64,000 nucleotides of DNA from Methanobrevibacter wolinii SH (lineage in GTDB: Archaea > Methanobacteriota > Methanobacteria > Methanobacteriales > Methanobacteriaceae), in contig NZ_JHWX01000016.1 of the NCBI RefSeq assembly GCF_000621965.1, forward strand, positions 1 through 64,000, read 5' to 3'. The notes under the pieces were generated by a model that worked only from the letters and a program-made list of their open reading frames with translations, made no database searches and was not told where the DNA came from. Made by a program: the position numbers and the translations under genes. This document shows positions 29,636 to 38,526 of the stretch, in pieces. Positions within the stretch are counted from its first letter, which is position 1; every line of letters begins with the position of its first letter.

Positions 29636-30044
29636 ACAATAATATTTATTATATTAATTAAAGTATCTAATAAATGTTTTCAAGTATACTTAAAAATTAT
29701 AATATTAAATTCATTAAAATATTTTTAAATATAAAACTATTCAATTTATTTTAAAAATAAATGACTTTTAGAAATTTTATTAAAATAAATTTTCAATAGA
29801 ATCAAAAATGAATATAAAATATATTTTAAAAATTAAGGAATATTATAATTATTAAAAAAAATAATAAAGATTATTTATTATATTATTAAAAATATAATAT
29901 TAATAATTAATTTTAAATAAAATATCTTGTTGAAATCCCTAAATTTAAGATAATATTTATCTTTAATTTTAAATAAAATAATTTAATAAATCAATTATAA
30001 ATATATAATGTTTTCAACAAAAAAATTAATGAGGTATATAAAAT
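29636..30044. other. Gap of 409 bp with MITE remnants
   Basis: Contains TTGTTGAAATCC at 29937-29948, which is one end of the dispersed MITE-like family without a recognisable partner end. A short AT-rich segment at about 29770-29807 with ACTTTTAGAAAT and TTTTCAATAGAATC could be an internally deleted copy. TTTCAAGTATACT at 29679 resembles an Orc1/Cdc6 box. The ribosome site GAGGTATATAAAAT of the small gene at 30045 lies at the right end. Confidence 0.4.
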
Positions 30045-30131
30045 ATGACTCGTATACAGTGGGCAGCATTATTTATTATATTAATTATGGCTGTAAGTGG
30101 AATAGCTGCATTTGTAGTTATGATGGCATGA
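30045..30131 (+). CDS. 28-residue single-helix membrane peptide
   Basis: An open frame of 28 codons starting MTRIQWAALF and ending VVMMA, then TGA. GAGGTATATAAAAT upstream is a good ribosome site with normal spacing. After the polar first five residues the peptide is almost wholly hydrophobic, giving one membrane helix with Gly-Ile-Ala-Ala in the middle. It lies 57 bp before ribH in the same direction and uses mixed codons with no repeats. I know no named family. The purposeful start signal and composition make a real small protein likely, perhaps a subunit or regulator of a membrane complex. Confidence 0.65.
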   Translation: MTRIQWAALFIILIMAVSGIAAFVVMMA

Positions 30132-30188
30132 TTATATTTAAAAATATACTAAATCTAAAAATTAATAATAAAAATTGGAGAATAAAAT

Positions 30189-30614
30189 ATGGCAAAATAT
30201 AATATTGGAGCAGTTGTTGCTGAGTTTAATTATGATATTACACAAATGATGTTAGGATTAGCTAAAGAAGAAGCTAAATCAAGAGACTGTGAAATTACAA
30301 AAGTCTTTGTAGTTCCAGGTGTTTTTGATATGGCACTTCCTATTAAAAAATTACTTGAAAGAGATGATATTGATGCAGTTATAACATTAGGTGCTGTTAT
30401 TGAAGGTGCAACAGATCATGATCAAATTGTAGCTCAACATGCTGCACGTAAAATTGTTGATTTATCATTAGATTACAATAAACCAGTAACATTAGGTATT
30501 AGTGGTCCAGGTATGACTAGACTTGATGCTAATAGACGTGTTACCTATGGTAAAAGTGCTGTTGAAGCAGCAGTTAAACTTTGTGACAGATTAAAAGAAT
30601 TAGATGAAAGCTAA
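30189..30614 (+). CDS. ribH: 6,7-dimethyl-8-ribityllumazine synthase
   Basis: A 141-residue lumazine synthase that condenses the dihydroxybutanone phosphate and ribitylamino-uracil precursors in riboflavin synthesis. [10 protein letters not shown] near residue 9, [17 protein letters not shown] near 40, [19 protein letters not shown] near 65 with the catalytic histidine, and LGISGPGMT near 101 are diagnostic. Its length is typical of archaeal RibH. It matters for F420 and flavins in methanogens. TTGGAGAATAAAAT precedes the ATG. mmp11 follows 120 bp later. Confidence 0.96.
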   Translation: MAKYNIGAVVAEFNYDITQMMLGLAKEEAKSRDCEITKVFVVPGVFDMALPIKKLLERDDIDAVITLGAVIEGATDHDQIVAQHAARKIVDLSLDYNKPVTLGISGPGMTRLDANRRVTYGKSAVEAAVKLCDRLKELDES

Positions 30615-30734
30615 TTATAAACTTTAAAACTTATCTTTAAATATTATATTAATTGAAATAATTAAGATATAATTTTTATAAAGATAAAAATTTTAATAAT
30701 ATTTTTTTAATACTCTTATTTTTTAGATGATTAT

Positions 30735-31673
30735 ATGGAAATTTTAAAACCTGAAGATTTAAAAGAAAAATATGATGACCCTTGGATTGCACCATATGAA
30801 AAAGAAATTACTATGGTAGATGGAGATACAGTTGAAATTGTTGAGTACCATCCATGTATTTCTGGATCTAACTGGTTAGTAAAACAATATGAACATAGTA
30901 GTCCATTAATTATTAAAGCTTCCCGTGATGGAAATAAACATGATTTTATATGTAAAATTGGTAAATCACCACTTAAACTAAAAGCAAGTTATAATGCTGC
31001 AGGAATTGAAGAAGTTTCTGTAGATGGTGATGAAGTTAAAGTTACTCATGCTGGTCTTGCTGGTGCTGGTGTAGGTGCAGCGATGTGTAGAGGTATGGGT
31101 GATGGTGTTAAATATATAGAGCTTTTAGAGGAAGGTGGTGGTTCTAAACTTGGTAAAGCTAATGTTGTTACACCTAAAATGGAAAAAGTAGTAATTGGTG
31201 TAGATGATACTGATGTTAAAGATAAAGGTGCAACATGGACTATGGCACATAACATGGGTATAGAACTTAAAAATGAAGGTTTTGAATATTTAGATCATGT
31301 TATTTGTCAACTTTATCCTAAGAATCCACATAAAACACAAAATTGTGTTTCAATAGCTTTAACTTTTGCTGTAAAAGAAGAAGATAAAGATAAGTTAATT
31401 AACAGAGTTATTGAAATATTAAAAAGAGATACTTTATCTGATAAAACATCCATTGCAGTTAAAACAGGAATTGGAATACCAGATAAACTAAGAGAATATG
31501 CACATAAAACTAAAACTGGTATGATGGATGTTGAAACTGCAGAAAAAATTGCAAATGAACTTGGAATAGATTTAATTGCAGTTACAGGAGATCATGGAAA
31601 AATAGGTGCTCTTGCAGCATGTGGATTATATGATAATCCTGATGAAGCTGTAAAAATATATAGTAGAGAATAA
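30735..31673 (+). CDS. Methanogenesis marker protein 11
   Basis: 312 residues matching the methanogen-specific marker 11 family, a protein of unknown function found essentially in all methanogens. The first 120 residues contain PWIAPYEKEITMVDGDTVEIVEYHPC and SGSNWLVKQYEHSSPL. A Gly-rich loop GLAGAGVGAAMCRGMGDGV near 102 follows. The second half, from VVIGVDDTDVKDKGATWTMA near 155, resembles the TiaS-type DDTD fold that binds ATP or metal. GVDDTD is the most conserved part and may be the active site. GATGATTAT precedes the ATG. A weak hairpin with T-run follows the stop. Confidence 0.92.
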   Translation: MEILKPEDLKEKYDDPWIAPYEKEITMVDGDTVEIVEYHPCISGSNWLVKQYEHSSPLIIKASRDGNKHDFICKIGKSPLKLKASYNAAGIEEVSVDGDEVKVTHAGLAGAGVGAAMCRGMGDGVKYIELLEEGGGSKLGKANVVTPKMEKVVIGVDDTDVKDKGATWTMAHNMGIELKNEGFEYLDHVICQLYPKNPHKTQNCVSIALTFAVKEEDKDKLINRVIEILKRDTLSDKTSIAVKTGIGIPDKLREYAHKTKTGMMDVETAEKIANELGIDLIAVTGDHGKIGALAACGLYDNPDEAVKIYSRE

Positions 31674-31692
31674 TCTTCTCCATACTTTTTTT
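31667..31692 (+). terminator. Weak hairpin/T-run terminator after mmp11
   Basis: GAGAA and TTCTC arms around the mmp11 stop codon, followed within a few bases by a run of seven T. The stem is short, but oligo-T alone often suffices in archaea. Confidence 0.5.
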
Positions 31693-31866
31693 AAAGATTT
31701 TAAAGCTTATTTTATTTAAAAAATTAATATTTTTTATTTAAACTTTTATAAAATCTAGGTTTACTAATGAAAAAGAAAATAAAAACTTAAGCAGTAAAAC
31801 TAATAAAAAAATAATATTAAAGTTTAAAATTAAAAAATAATAAAATACTATAATAGATTAAAGAAA

Positions 31867-31973
31867 TATTTTGTTAAATCCTCCTAATTTTTAGAATAAA
31901 CTTATCAAATTTAATTTTTAAGTATTAAATATTTTTAAATTATTATATAAAACACAAGATTTCAATAAATCTA
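31867..31973 (+). repeat. MITE-like element, copy C (decayed)
   Basis: About 107 bp, left end TATTTTGTTAAATCC and right end AGATTTCAATAAATCT, interior with TTTTTAAGTATTAAAT. Same length and order of internal words as the better copies. It fills the middle of the 395-bp gap (31674-32068) between mmp11 and the next glycosyltransferase; nothing else is seen there. Confidence 0.65.
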
Positions 31974-32068
31974 AAAAATAATTAAATAAAATTACTAATA
32001 TAATACTGCTTAATATCAACCATATATAATTAAATATCAATTTTAATATAATAGAAAAAGGTGGATAA

Positions 32069-33112
32069 ATGGTCAAAGTTTCAGTTATAATACCTGTTTA
32101 TAATAGTGAAAAATATCTAAAAGAAGCCATAGCCAGCATACTTAAGCAAACATTAGAAGATATTGAACTTATTTGCATAAATGATAGATCAACAGATAAT
32201 TCCATTGATATACTAGAAACTTATAAGAAAAAAGATAAAAGAATAAAAATAATAAACCAAAAAAATCAAGGATTAAGTGTAGCAAGAAACAAAGGACTAA
32301 AAAACAGCAAAGGAGACTACATATACTTCATAGACTCAGATGACTACATAGCAAAAAACACATTAAAAGAACTATACCAAAATGCAATCTTAAATGACTC
32401 AGATATAGTAGTTTATAAAATGGCCCATTTTAATGAAAATAACATAAGATATAATGCTCCAGGATTTAATCTTGAAAAAACAAACCCTAATATTAACTTT
32501 AATAATTACACATTTAACTACAAAAAAATAAAACCATACATCCTCAATAAATCATTTGCTGTTTGGAATAAACTTTATAAAAAAGAATTTCTAGATAAAT
32601 ATAATGATTTCTATTTTGATACAGGACTTATATTTGAAGATGTTCCATTTCATGTAAAAACTCTTTTAAGAGCAGAAAAAATATCATACATACCAAAATA
32701 CTTCTATTACTACAGACAAAACCCAAACTCTATAATGAATACAAATAAAAACAGGGAAGATATCTACAAAATAATAGAAATTGTAGAAAAATTCCTAAAA
32801 GAAAACAATTACTATAAAGAATTAGAAAATGAATTTGAATGTTTTAAATTAGTACAAATATCACAATATATATTAGAAGCAGATACAGAAGAATACTTTA
32901 AAAAAGCAAAAGAAGAATTAAAACAAATAAATACAAATAATAAGTTAATACCTAATGAAAAATTAGAAACCTACGAAATAATAATGAACTCTAATACACT
33001 TGAAGAGTATAAACTAGAAAAAATAGAAAAACAAAACACAACACTAAAAAACAAAATAGAAAAAATAGAAAAACAAAACACAGAATTATTAAATTCAATA
33101 GTTGGAAAATAA
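32069..33112 (+). CDS. Family 2 glycosyltransferase with frameshifted C-terminal tail
   Basis: 347 residues. GT-A motifs are complete: VSVIIPVYNSEKYL at the N-terminus, LICINDRSTDNS near 34, IYFIDSDDYIAKN near 89 and LIFEDVPFHVKTL near 190. A coiled coil (IEKQNTTLKNKIEKIEKQ) leads to ELLNSIVGK and a stop. One base later in another frame the DNA continues with SWKITKPLRKIKKYIK up to a stop at 33148-33150, the exact tail seen in sister enzymes. A single A deleted near 33097 explains it. Catalysis should be unaffected but the tail is lost. Codon choice alternates between C-ending and T-ending blocks. GGTGGATAA precedes the ATG. Confidence 0.88.
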   Translation: MVKVSVIIPVYNSEKYLKEAIASILKQTLEDIELICINDRSTDNSIDILETYKKKDKRIKIINQKNQGLSVARNKGLKNSKGDYIYFIDSDDYIAKNTLKELYQNAILNDSDIVVYKMAHFNENNIRYNAPGFNLEKTNPNINFNNYTFNYKKIKPYILNKSFAVWNKLYKKEFLDKYNDFYFDTGLIFEDVPFHVKTLLRAEKISYIPKYFYYYRQNPNSIMNTNKNREDIYKIIEIVEKFLKENNYYKELENEFECFKLVQISQYILEADTEEYFKKAKEELKQINTNNKLIPNEKLETYEIIMNSNTLEEYKLEKIEKQNTTLKNKIEKIEKQNTELLNSIVGK

Positions 33113-33150
33113 CAAAACCACTGAGAAAAATAAAAAAATATATTAAATAA
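33100..33150 (+). pseudogene. Out-of-frame tail of the preceding glycosyltransferase
   Basis: Reading from 33100 gives SWKITKPLRKIKKYIK and a stop at 33148-33150. This is the lost 3' end of the glycosyltransferase at 32069, displaced by a one-base deletion in the A-rich string around 33097. The retained coding quality suggests a recent event, a sequencing error, or programmed slippage. Confidence 0.8.
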
Positions 33151-33255
33151 ATAACACTTTAAAAACTTATTTATTTAAAGTTTAAAATTTTAAATTAGAG
33201 ATAAATATCTTAATTAAAGAAGGTTTTAAGAAAACAATAATCTAATTAAATATAT

Positions 33256-33350
33256 TTAATTGTTAAAATCATCTAATTCTTAAAAACTTTCTTAAATTTA
33301 AACTTAATAAAAATTTTATTTTATTATAAAAAATAGTTTTAAACAACTAT
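33256..33350 (+). repeat. MITE-like element, copy M (decayed)
   Basis: About 95 bp with left end TTAATTGTTAAAATC and right end TAGTTTTAAACAACTA, and the internal word TTAAAAACTTTCTTAAATTTAA that is also typical of other copies. The internal box TACTTGAAA is not preserved. Confidence 0.5.
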
Positions 33351-33403
33351 TTTTTAAATAATTAATAAAATTACTGATTTTAAAAATAATAATTTAAAAT
33401 AAA

Positions 33404-35155
33404 TTATTGTTGAGCATCATCAGAGTATGTTTCATTTACATCATTACTTGAATCATTTAAATTAGATAAATCAAAATTTAAAAATACACCTTTTTCTGAA
33501 TCATAGGCTTCTCTTATTGAAGATGTATATCCTTTATTTACTAATTTTATATTATGATTACTATAATTCCATTCAATTGATTTATTATCTGATAAATTAT
33601 TCTTTAAGAAACTACCAAGATATTCCCCATTTACATCAACATAATATGTTCTATTTTCATAAAGTATTGCTGATGAAGAGGTAATATATTGATTATCTAT
33701 ATAAATATCAAATTCTGTTGCATTTCCAGAACTATATGCAATATTATAATTTTCAGTAATATTATAATTTAGATTAGATATATTTGAAGCACGGACTGTA
33801 TGTTTTACATAAGATTTATAGAAAACATTAGATATGCGGCTATTAGATATAACATTACCAGATCTAACACCAAGGTATCCGCGAGCAGAAGATGGTAATC
33901 TTAAAATATTATCTTCACCAGGTCTTGTTTGGTTAATAGTATAAGATGTATCACCAAATGTAATCGTATCACCATAAATCATTTGCAGTGTTTGCATTGC
34001 TGAGAAAGGCATTCTTATTATATTAGATTCATTTTCTATTGCACTATCTACAGTATAAGGTCCTCTTACTGCAATATGGTCACTAGATCCTTGTCCAAAT
34101 ATAACTAGATTTCTAGAAGTTGCTTCAATAGATATTTGACCATTATCCCCAATTGTAGTAGCTGACATAAATGTTGAAATCATTAATATTAAAAGGAAAA
34201 ATACAATGATAATTGGAAAATGCATCTTAATAAATGATTTCAGAACATTTTTATTTGCTGGAGATTTTCTAAACATCACAACCGATTTAACAACTAACTT
34301 TATTAAGTAAAATACTGCTATAACTATTCCAATAATACCAATTAATATACCTAGTTGAAAAGGTACTGGTTGTACAAAGAATACTAAAAAAAGACCTAAA
34401 ATAATAAGAGATAAACCAAGTATACTCATTCGAATATAGTTACCTAAGGAGTCAATCATTGTAAGACGTCCATAGTTAACTGCCCTTGATATGATTGTTC
34501 TTACAACCTCATTAGCCATTTGATGAAGGTCACTAAGAGGTGACATATCATGTTGAATATCCCCAATATCTACTTCAAGAATTTTAATTCCACGAACATC
34601 AGCATCTAAAACAATACCAACATCTACACCATAATCACTTTCAAATTTAAGTTTCTTTAGAATTGAGCGTTTACCTGCGAATTGGCCACTTAATGGTTGT
34701 TCATAATTAACTTCTGGAAAAAAGAATTTAAGAAGAGGTTTTGCCGTAAGTTCAGTTACACGGCCACTTTCTCTTGCAAATTTAGTCTTAGTGATATCTG
34801 CTTTTCCTTCTAAAATAGGTTTAATGATTATATCAACTTTTTTAGGAGTTAAATTTTTAATATCTGCATCAATAAATGCTATAATATCTGCAGTACTAGC
34901 ATTTACACCTGTTTGAATTGCAGCTCCTTTTCCTTTATTGTTTATGTGATCTATAACTATTGCACCTGCATTTTTAGCTTCATTATGGGTGTTATCAGTA
35001 GATCCATCATTAACAACAATAATATTATTAATATAATCTAATTGTTTAATAACATTAACTACACTAGCAACTGATTCTTCTTCATTAAATGCAGGAATTA
35101 CAATATCAACTTTCTGATATTTTGAAGAATTAGATGAATTTGATTTATTAAACAA
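33404..35155 (-). CDS. Membrane glycosyltransferase, GT2 (glucosyl-3-phosphoglycerate/DPM-like) with exported C-terminal domain
   Basis: 583 residues in three parts. Residues 16-235 are a GT-A domain (VDIVIPAFNEEESV, VVNDGSTDNT near 47, IAFIDADIKN near 90, GQFAGKRS near 157) of the processing or polyprenyl-phosphate type. Residues 245-340 carry three membrane helices. Residues 345-583 form an extracytoplasmic domain rich in Asn-x-Ser/Thr sites and beta-strand patterns. Such a link of a cytosolic glycosyltransferase to an outside domain is uncommon. The start is TTG (35155) with GAGGTAAAAAA well placed and no nearby ATG. It is transcribed after the second membrane glycosyltransferase gene. Confidence 0.83.
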   Translation of the reverse strand: MFNKSNSSNSSKYQKVDIVIPAFNEEESVASVVNVIKQLDYINNIIVVNDGSTDNTHNEAKNAGAIVIDHINNKGKGAAIQTGVNASTADIIAFIDADIKNLTPKKVDIIIKPILEGKADITKTKFARESGRVTELTAKPLLKFFFPEVNYEQPLSGQFAGKRSILKKLKFESDYGVDVGIVLDADVRGIKILEVDIGDIQHDMSPLSDLHQMANEVVRTIISRAVNYGRLTMIDSLGNYIRMSILGLSLIILGLFLVFFVQPVPFQLGILIGIIGIVIAVFYLIKLVVKSVVMFRKSPANKNVLKSFIKMHFPIIIVFFLLILMISTFMSATTIGDNGQISIEATSRNLVIFGQGSSDHIAVRGPYTVDSAIENESNIIRMPFSAMQTLQMIYGDTITFGDTSYTINQTRPGEDNILRLPSSARGYLGVRSGNVISNSRISNVFYKSYVKHTVRASNISNLNYNITENYNIAYSSGNATEFDIYIDNQYITSSSAILYENRTYYVDVNGEYLGSFLKNNLSDNKSIEWNYSNHNIKLVNKGYTSSIREAYDSEKGVFLNFDLSNLNDSSNDVNETYSDDAQQ

Positions 35156-35213
35156 TTTTTTACCTCACATAATTTAATTGAAAATTTCAATTAATAAATA
35201 AAATAATTAGATT

Positions 35214-35365
35214 AATTTAGTTTAAAATTAACTAAACCTTAAATTTAATATTAACTTTATAATACTAAATTTAATTAAAACCTGAATTTAATATTACTTT
35301 ATAAAAATAATAAATTAGTTTAAAATTAATTAAAACCTAAATTAATATTAAATTTATAAGAATAA
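35214..35365. repeat. Imperfect tandem repeat, three units of about 50 bp
   Basis: Units at about 35214-35264, 35265-35310 and 35311-35365 share the order TAAATTTAATTAAAACCT, GAATTTAATATTA, CTTTATAA. They fill most of the 261-bp gap between the two membrane glycosyltransferase genes. Confidence 0.6.
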
Positions 35366-35416
35366 TTAAAATATATAAATTAATTATAATAATTACTTAT
35401 TAAATCTTATAAAACT

Positions 35417-36352
35417 TTAATCTTTTTTACTATCTTTAGCTAAACGAATTAAAGTTAAATGTTGTTCAAAGTTTTGATCATGTTGTTTTTTAAGAACATG
35501 TAAAATAACACCTGCTAAAAATATCATTACAGCTATTAAAAATACTACACCAACTGAAATTAAAGTTGGTACTTTTGCTACTGTACCAGTACTTAAGAAA
35601 TTTAAGAATACTGGCATGAAATATACGAATGATATAATAAGCAATATTAAAGTTACTATTGAGAAAAATGATAATGGTTTTGTATCCCTAAACAATGAAC
35701 AAATTACACGAATAACCTTAAATCCATCAGTAAAAGTATTAAGTTTAGATACACTACCTTCCACCCTATCCCTATATTCAATAGGAACTTCATAAATCTT
35801 AAAATTATGGTTTAATGCAAAAATTGTCATTTCTGTCTCTATTTCAAATTCTTTTGAAGAAACAGGATAAGATTTAACAAAATCATAATCAAACGCTCTC
35901 ATACCCGTCATAATATCATGTAAATCACTATCAAAAAATTTATTAATAGATTTACGTACAAATACATTTCCACTATTATGGAAAGGACGTTTATTTTCTG
36001 TAAAATAGGTAGAAGATAACCTGTCACCAACAGCCATATCTGCCTTACGTTCTAAAATAGCTTTTTCAAGTTCAATTGCTGCTTCAGCAGGATATGTATC
36101 ATCACCATCAACCATAATATAACAATCTGCATCTATATCTCTAAACATAGACCTTACAACATTACCTTTACCTTGTCTATATTCATATCTTACAATAGCC
36201 CCTTCTTTCATAGCGATTTCATCAGTATTATCACTAGAATTGTTATCATAAACATATATATCTGCATGTGGCATTACTCTTTGAAAGTCATTGATAACTT
36301 TTTTAATTGTTAATGCCTCATTATAACAAGGAATTAAAATAACTGTCCTCAT
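35417..36352 (-). CDS. Dolichyl/polyprenyl-phosphate glycosyltransferase (DPM1/GtrB-like)
   Basis: A 311-residue GT-A enzyme with VILIPCYNEALTI at the N-terminus, VYDNNSSDNTDEIA near 34, GKGNVVRSMF near 61, CYIMVDGDDTYPAE near 78 as the DxD region and DIMTGMRAFD near 140. Two hydrophobic helices at about 230-255 and 265-290 anchor it, as in GtrB-type enzymes that load sugar on a lipid phosphate. It likely feeds lipid-linked sugars to GT-C-type proteins such as the DUF2142 family encoded nearby. GTGATTTTAT precedes the ATG. Confidence 0.9.
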   Translation of the reverse strand: MRTVILIPCYNEALTIKKVINDFQRVMPHADIYVYDNNSSDNTDEIAMKEGAIVRYEYRQGKGNVVRSMFRDIDADCYIMVDGDDTYPAEAAIELEKAILERKADMAVGDRLSSTYFTENKRPFHNSGNVFVRKSINKFFDSDLHDIMTGMRAFDYDFVKSYPVSSKEFEIETEMTIFALNHNFKIYEVPIEYRDRVEGSVSKLNTFTDGFKVIRVICSLFRDTKPLSFFSIVTLILLIISFVYFMPVFLNFLSTGTVAKVPTLISVGVVFLIAVMIFLAGVILHVLKKQHDQNFEQHLTLIRLAKDSKKD

Positions 36353-36534
36353 ATAAAATCACTAACACCTTTTTTTATATTATACTAATTTTTATTCTTT
36401 ATTTAATAAAAAGTTTTATATTAGTATAAAAATTGGATATAATAGTTAAAAATTAATTAATTTAAATTCTAAAAAATATTAAAATAAATGTTCTTTGAAA
36501 TTTTAATTTAAAAGTAAATAGATTTAAAAAATTA

Positions 36535-36640
36535 AAGTCTGTAAAAATATTATTTTTTATAAAAATTTAAACTTAATTAATACTTGAAAATCAATTTGAA
36601 GAAAATTTATTCTAAAAATTTTGAAAAATACAATAAATCC
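36535..36640 (-). repeat. MITE-like element, copy D, with perfect 8-bp target duplication
   Basis: 106 bp with ends AAGTCTGTAAAAATA and AATACAATAAATCC. It is flanked by AAAAATTA on both sides (36527-36534 and 36641-36648). It contains TTAATACTTGAAA at 36577-36589. The 482-bp gap (36353-36834) is otherwise AT-rich and holds the start signals of the DUF2142 gene. Confidence 0.8.
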
Positions 36641-36834
36641 AAAAATTAAATTTTTAAATAAAATATAATTTCAAGATAATAAAAAAATTTTAAAATCCTT
36701 GATTAAAATAAATTATAAATAATAATAAGAACATATAAACTTTTAATATATTATATAAGAAGATATTATATGATTTTTAGGTGTTCCTAAATATAATTTT
36801 AAATTATAGACTATAAATTGATGATGTGAATTAA

Positions 36835-38433
36835 ATGGAAATAAACAAGCCAAACTGGTTAAACCCAGAGACACTGAAGTATATTTTAGTAGAATGTAAA
36901 TGGTATTTTCTTCTTTACATTGTAATGATTCTATCATTCTCTATTTTTCAATTGTTTATTTACAAAAACCATGCTTCAATTCCACGTGAAACCATTAGTT
37001 TAATAATTTTAACCATTGTAGGAATTCTATGTATCCTATATCATAATGGAAATAAGAAAAAAATACATAGAATAGCTTTTATAACTATTATAATATTTGG
37101 AATTATAACTCTTCTTTTATCACCTATCCTCATTGGTTGTGATGAAGATGAACACCTTGCAAGATCAGATTTAACTTCAGAAGGTATTCTTGTTCCTCAT
37201 TATCAGCATATAGGAAAACACAAAGGGTATTATGTAGAACAGGTTTGTGTAGATCTTGATGGAAAAAACAGGTTTAAAACTATATATTCAACTGCAATTG
37301 ATGATCAAAAAATCAATGAAAAACATGTTTTAGTAGAAGCTGCCTTTGCCCAAAATCCGTTTTATGCCTACTTACCTCAAGGATTAGGAATATGGCTTGC
37401 AAAAGAATTAAACCTTAATTCGATTTGGGTACTATGGTTAGGAGGACTATTTAACCTATTAATGTATGCTACAGTATCATCATATGCAATTAAAAAAACA
37501 CCGATACTTAAGATGCCAATGCTTGCAGTTGCTTGCTTACCATTTGCAGTTTATGAAGCAACAACAGTAAGTTCCGATTCCTTCGTATTGTGTTTTTCGC
37601 TACTATTAATGGCCTATTTCTTCACAATGTATAAGGCCGAAGAAAGAAGCGTGAATAAAACTAATTTATTAATATTTTTCATATTATGTTTATCTGTAGG
37701 TTTAATTAAACCACCGTTATTATTCTTAGCAAGCCTTGTTGCTATAATACCTAAAAAGAACTTTAATTCATTGAGTGATTATAAAATAGGTTTGATTGGA
37801 GTATTACTAGTATTTGCAATTGGTGCAATATGGAATGTAAGCTACTCTACGCCAGGTATGAAAAACTCACATAGAGGACCAAGAGCAATAAGTATGGATA
37901 TTAATACCGGATATCAATTAAAATTTATGTTTTCAAGTATTGAAAGCTTTACACTTATAATGTGGGATATAATATCTAAAACATGGTTTGTAATAGCAGA
38001 TATGTTTAGGTTTGCAGATTGGCAAGGAAAATATGCTGCATATTCATCAACAATAATGGCGGTAGTGTTTGCAATATACTATGGACTTACTAGTTTCTTA
38101 TATCCAATAAAATATAAGATAAGTAAAAAACAAAGAACAATAGCCGCTATAATCTTTTTAGTTCCTTATATTGCATTGTTCTTAGTACAATACTTAATAT
38201 GGACTCCAGTTGGATCCCTTAGAATACAGGGAGTTCAAGGAAGGTATTTTATACCATTATTAATATTATTGCCATTTATATTAAATATCAATAGTGAAAA
38301 CACAAAATATGGAGAAAGAATAAGGAAAAAACTTACTCTTACAAGATTAAATAAGATTAATTTATTATCTTATGTTATAATAATTGGTTTACTATCTTGT
38401 TTACAAATATTAACAGTAGTGCTATATTATTAA
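36835..38433 (+). CDS. DUF2142 family membrane protein, first of a tandem pair
   Basis: 532 residues with about twelve membrane segments. The loop LLIGCDEDEHLARSDL-like (here ILIGCDEDEHLARSDL) near residue 100, the FAQNPFYAYLPQGLGIWLAKELNLNSIWVLWLGG stretch near 174, and GVQGRYFIPLLILLPFILNIN near 462 are shared with its neighbour. The acidic DExEH motif after the third or fourth helix is reminiscent of GT-C transferases acting outside the membrane. A 56-bp segment at 37453-37508 is identical to 39115-39170 in the next gene. Its base composition is slightly richer in G and C than the genes around it. GTGAATTAA precedes the ATG. Confidence 0.82.
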   Translation: MEINKPNWLNPETLKYILVECKWYFLLYIVMILSFSIFQLFIYKNHASIPRETISLIILTIVGILCILYHNGNKKKIHRIAFITIIIFGIITLLLSPILIGCDEDEHLARSDLTSEGILVPHYQHIGKHKGYYVEQVCVDLDGKNRFKTIYSTAIDDQKINEKHVLVEAAFAQNPFYAYLPQGLGIWLAKELNLNSIWVLWLGGLFNLLMYATVSSYAIKKTPILKMPMLAVACLPFAVYEATTVSSDSFVLCFSLLLMAYFFTMYKAEERSVNKTNLLIFFILCLSVGLIKPPLLFLASLVAIIPKKNFNSLSDYKIGLIGVLLVFAIGAIWNVSYSTPGMKNSHRGPRAISMDINTGYQLKFMFSSIESFTLIMWDIISKTWFVIADMFRFADWQGKYAAYSSTIMAVVFAIYYGLTSFLYPIKYKISKKQRTIAAIIFLVPYIALFLVQYLIWTPVGSLRIQGVQGRYFIPLLILLPFILNINSENTKYGERIRKKLTLTRLNKINLLSYVIIIGLLSCLQILTVVLYY

Positions 38434-38526
38434 TAATTAAATTCAAAAATTAGTATACCACAAATTAAATTAAGTTAAATCTTAATTTAATCTAATTTTT
38501 AAAATTAAGTAAAAATATGGATTAAT

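Noticed and set aside
29679-29691. An isolated Orc1/Cdc6-like box (TTTCAAGTATACT)
   Set aside because: Ten of thirteen matches with no neighbour and no extended consensus; expected by chance in this composition.
30008-30202. A 64-codon frame overlapping the 28-residue peptide gene and the ribH start
   Set aside because: It lacks a ribosome site and crosses the better-supported small gene in another frame and the start of ribH.
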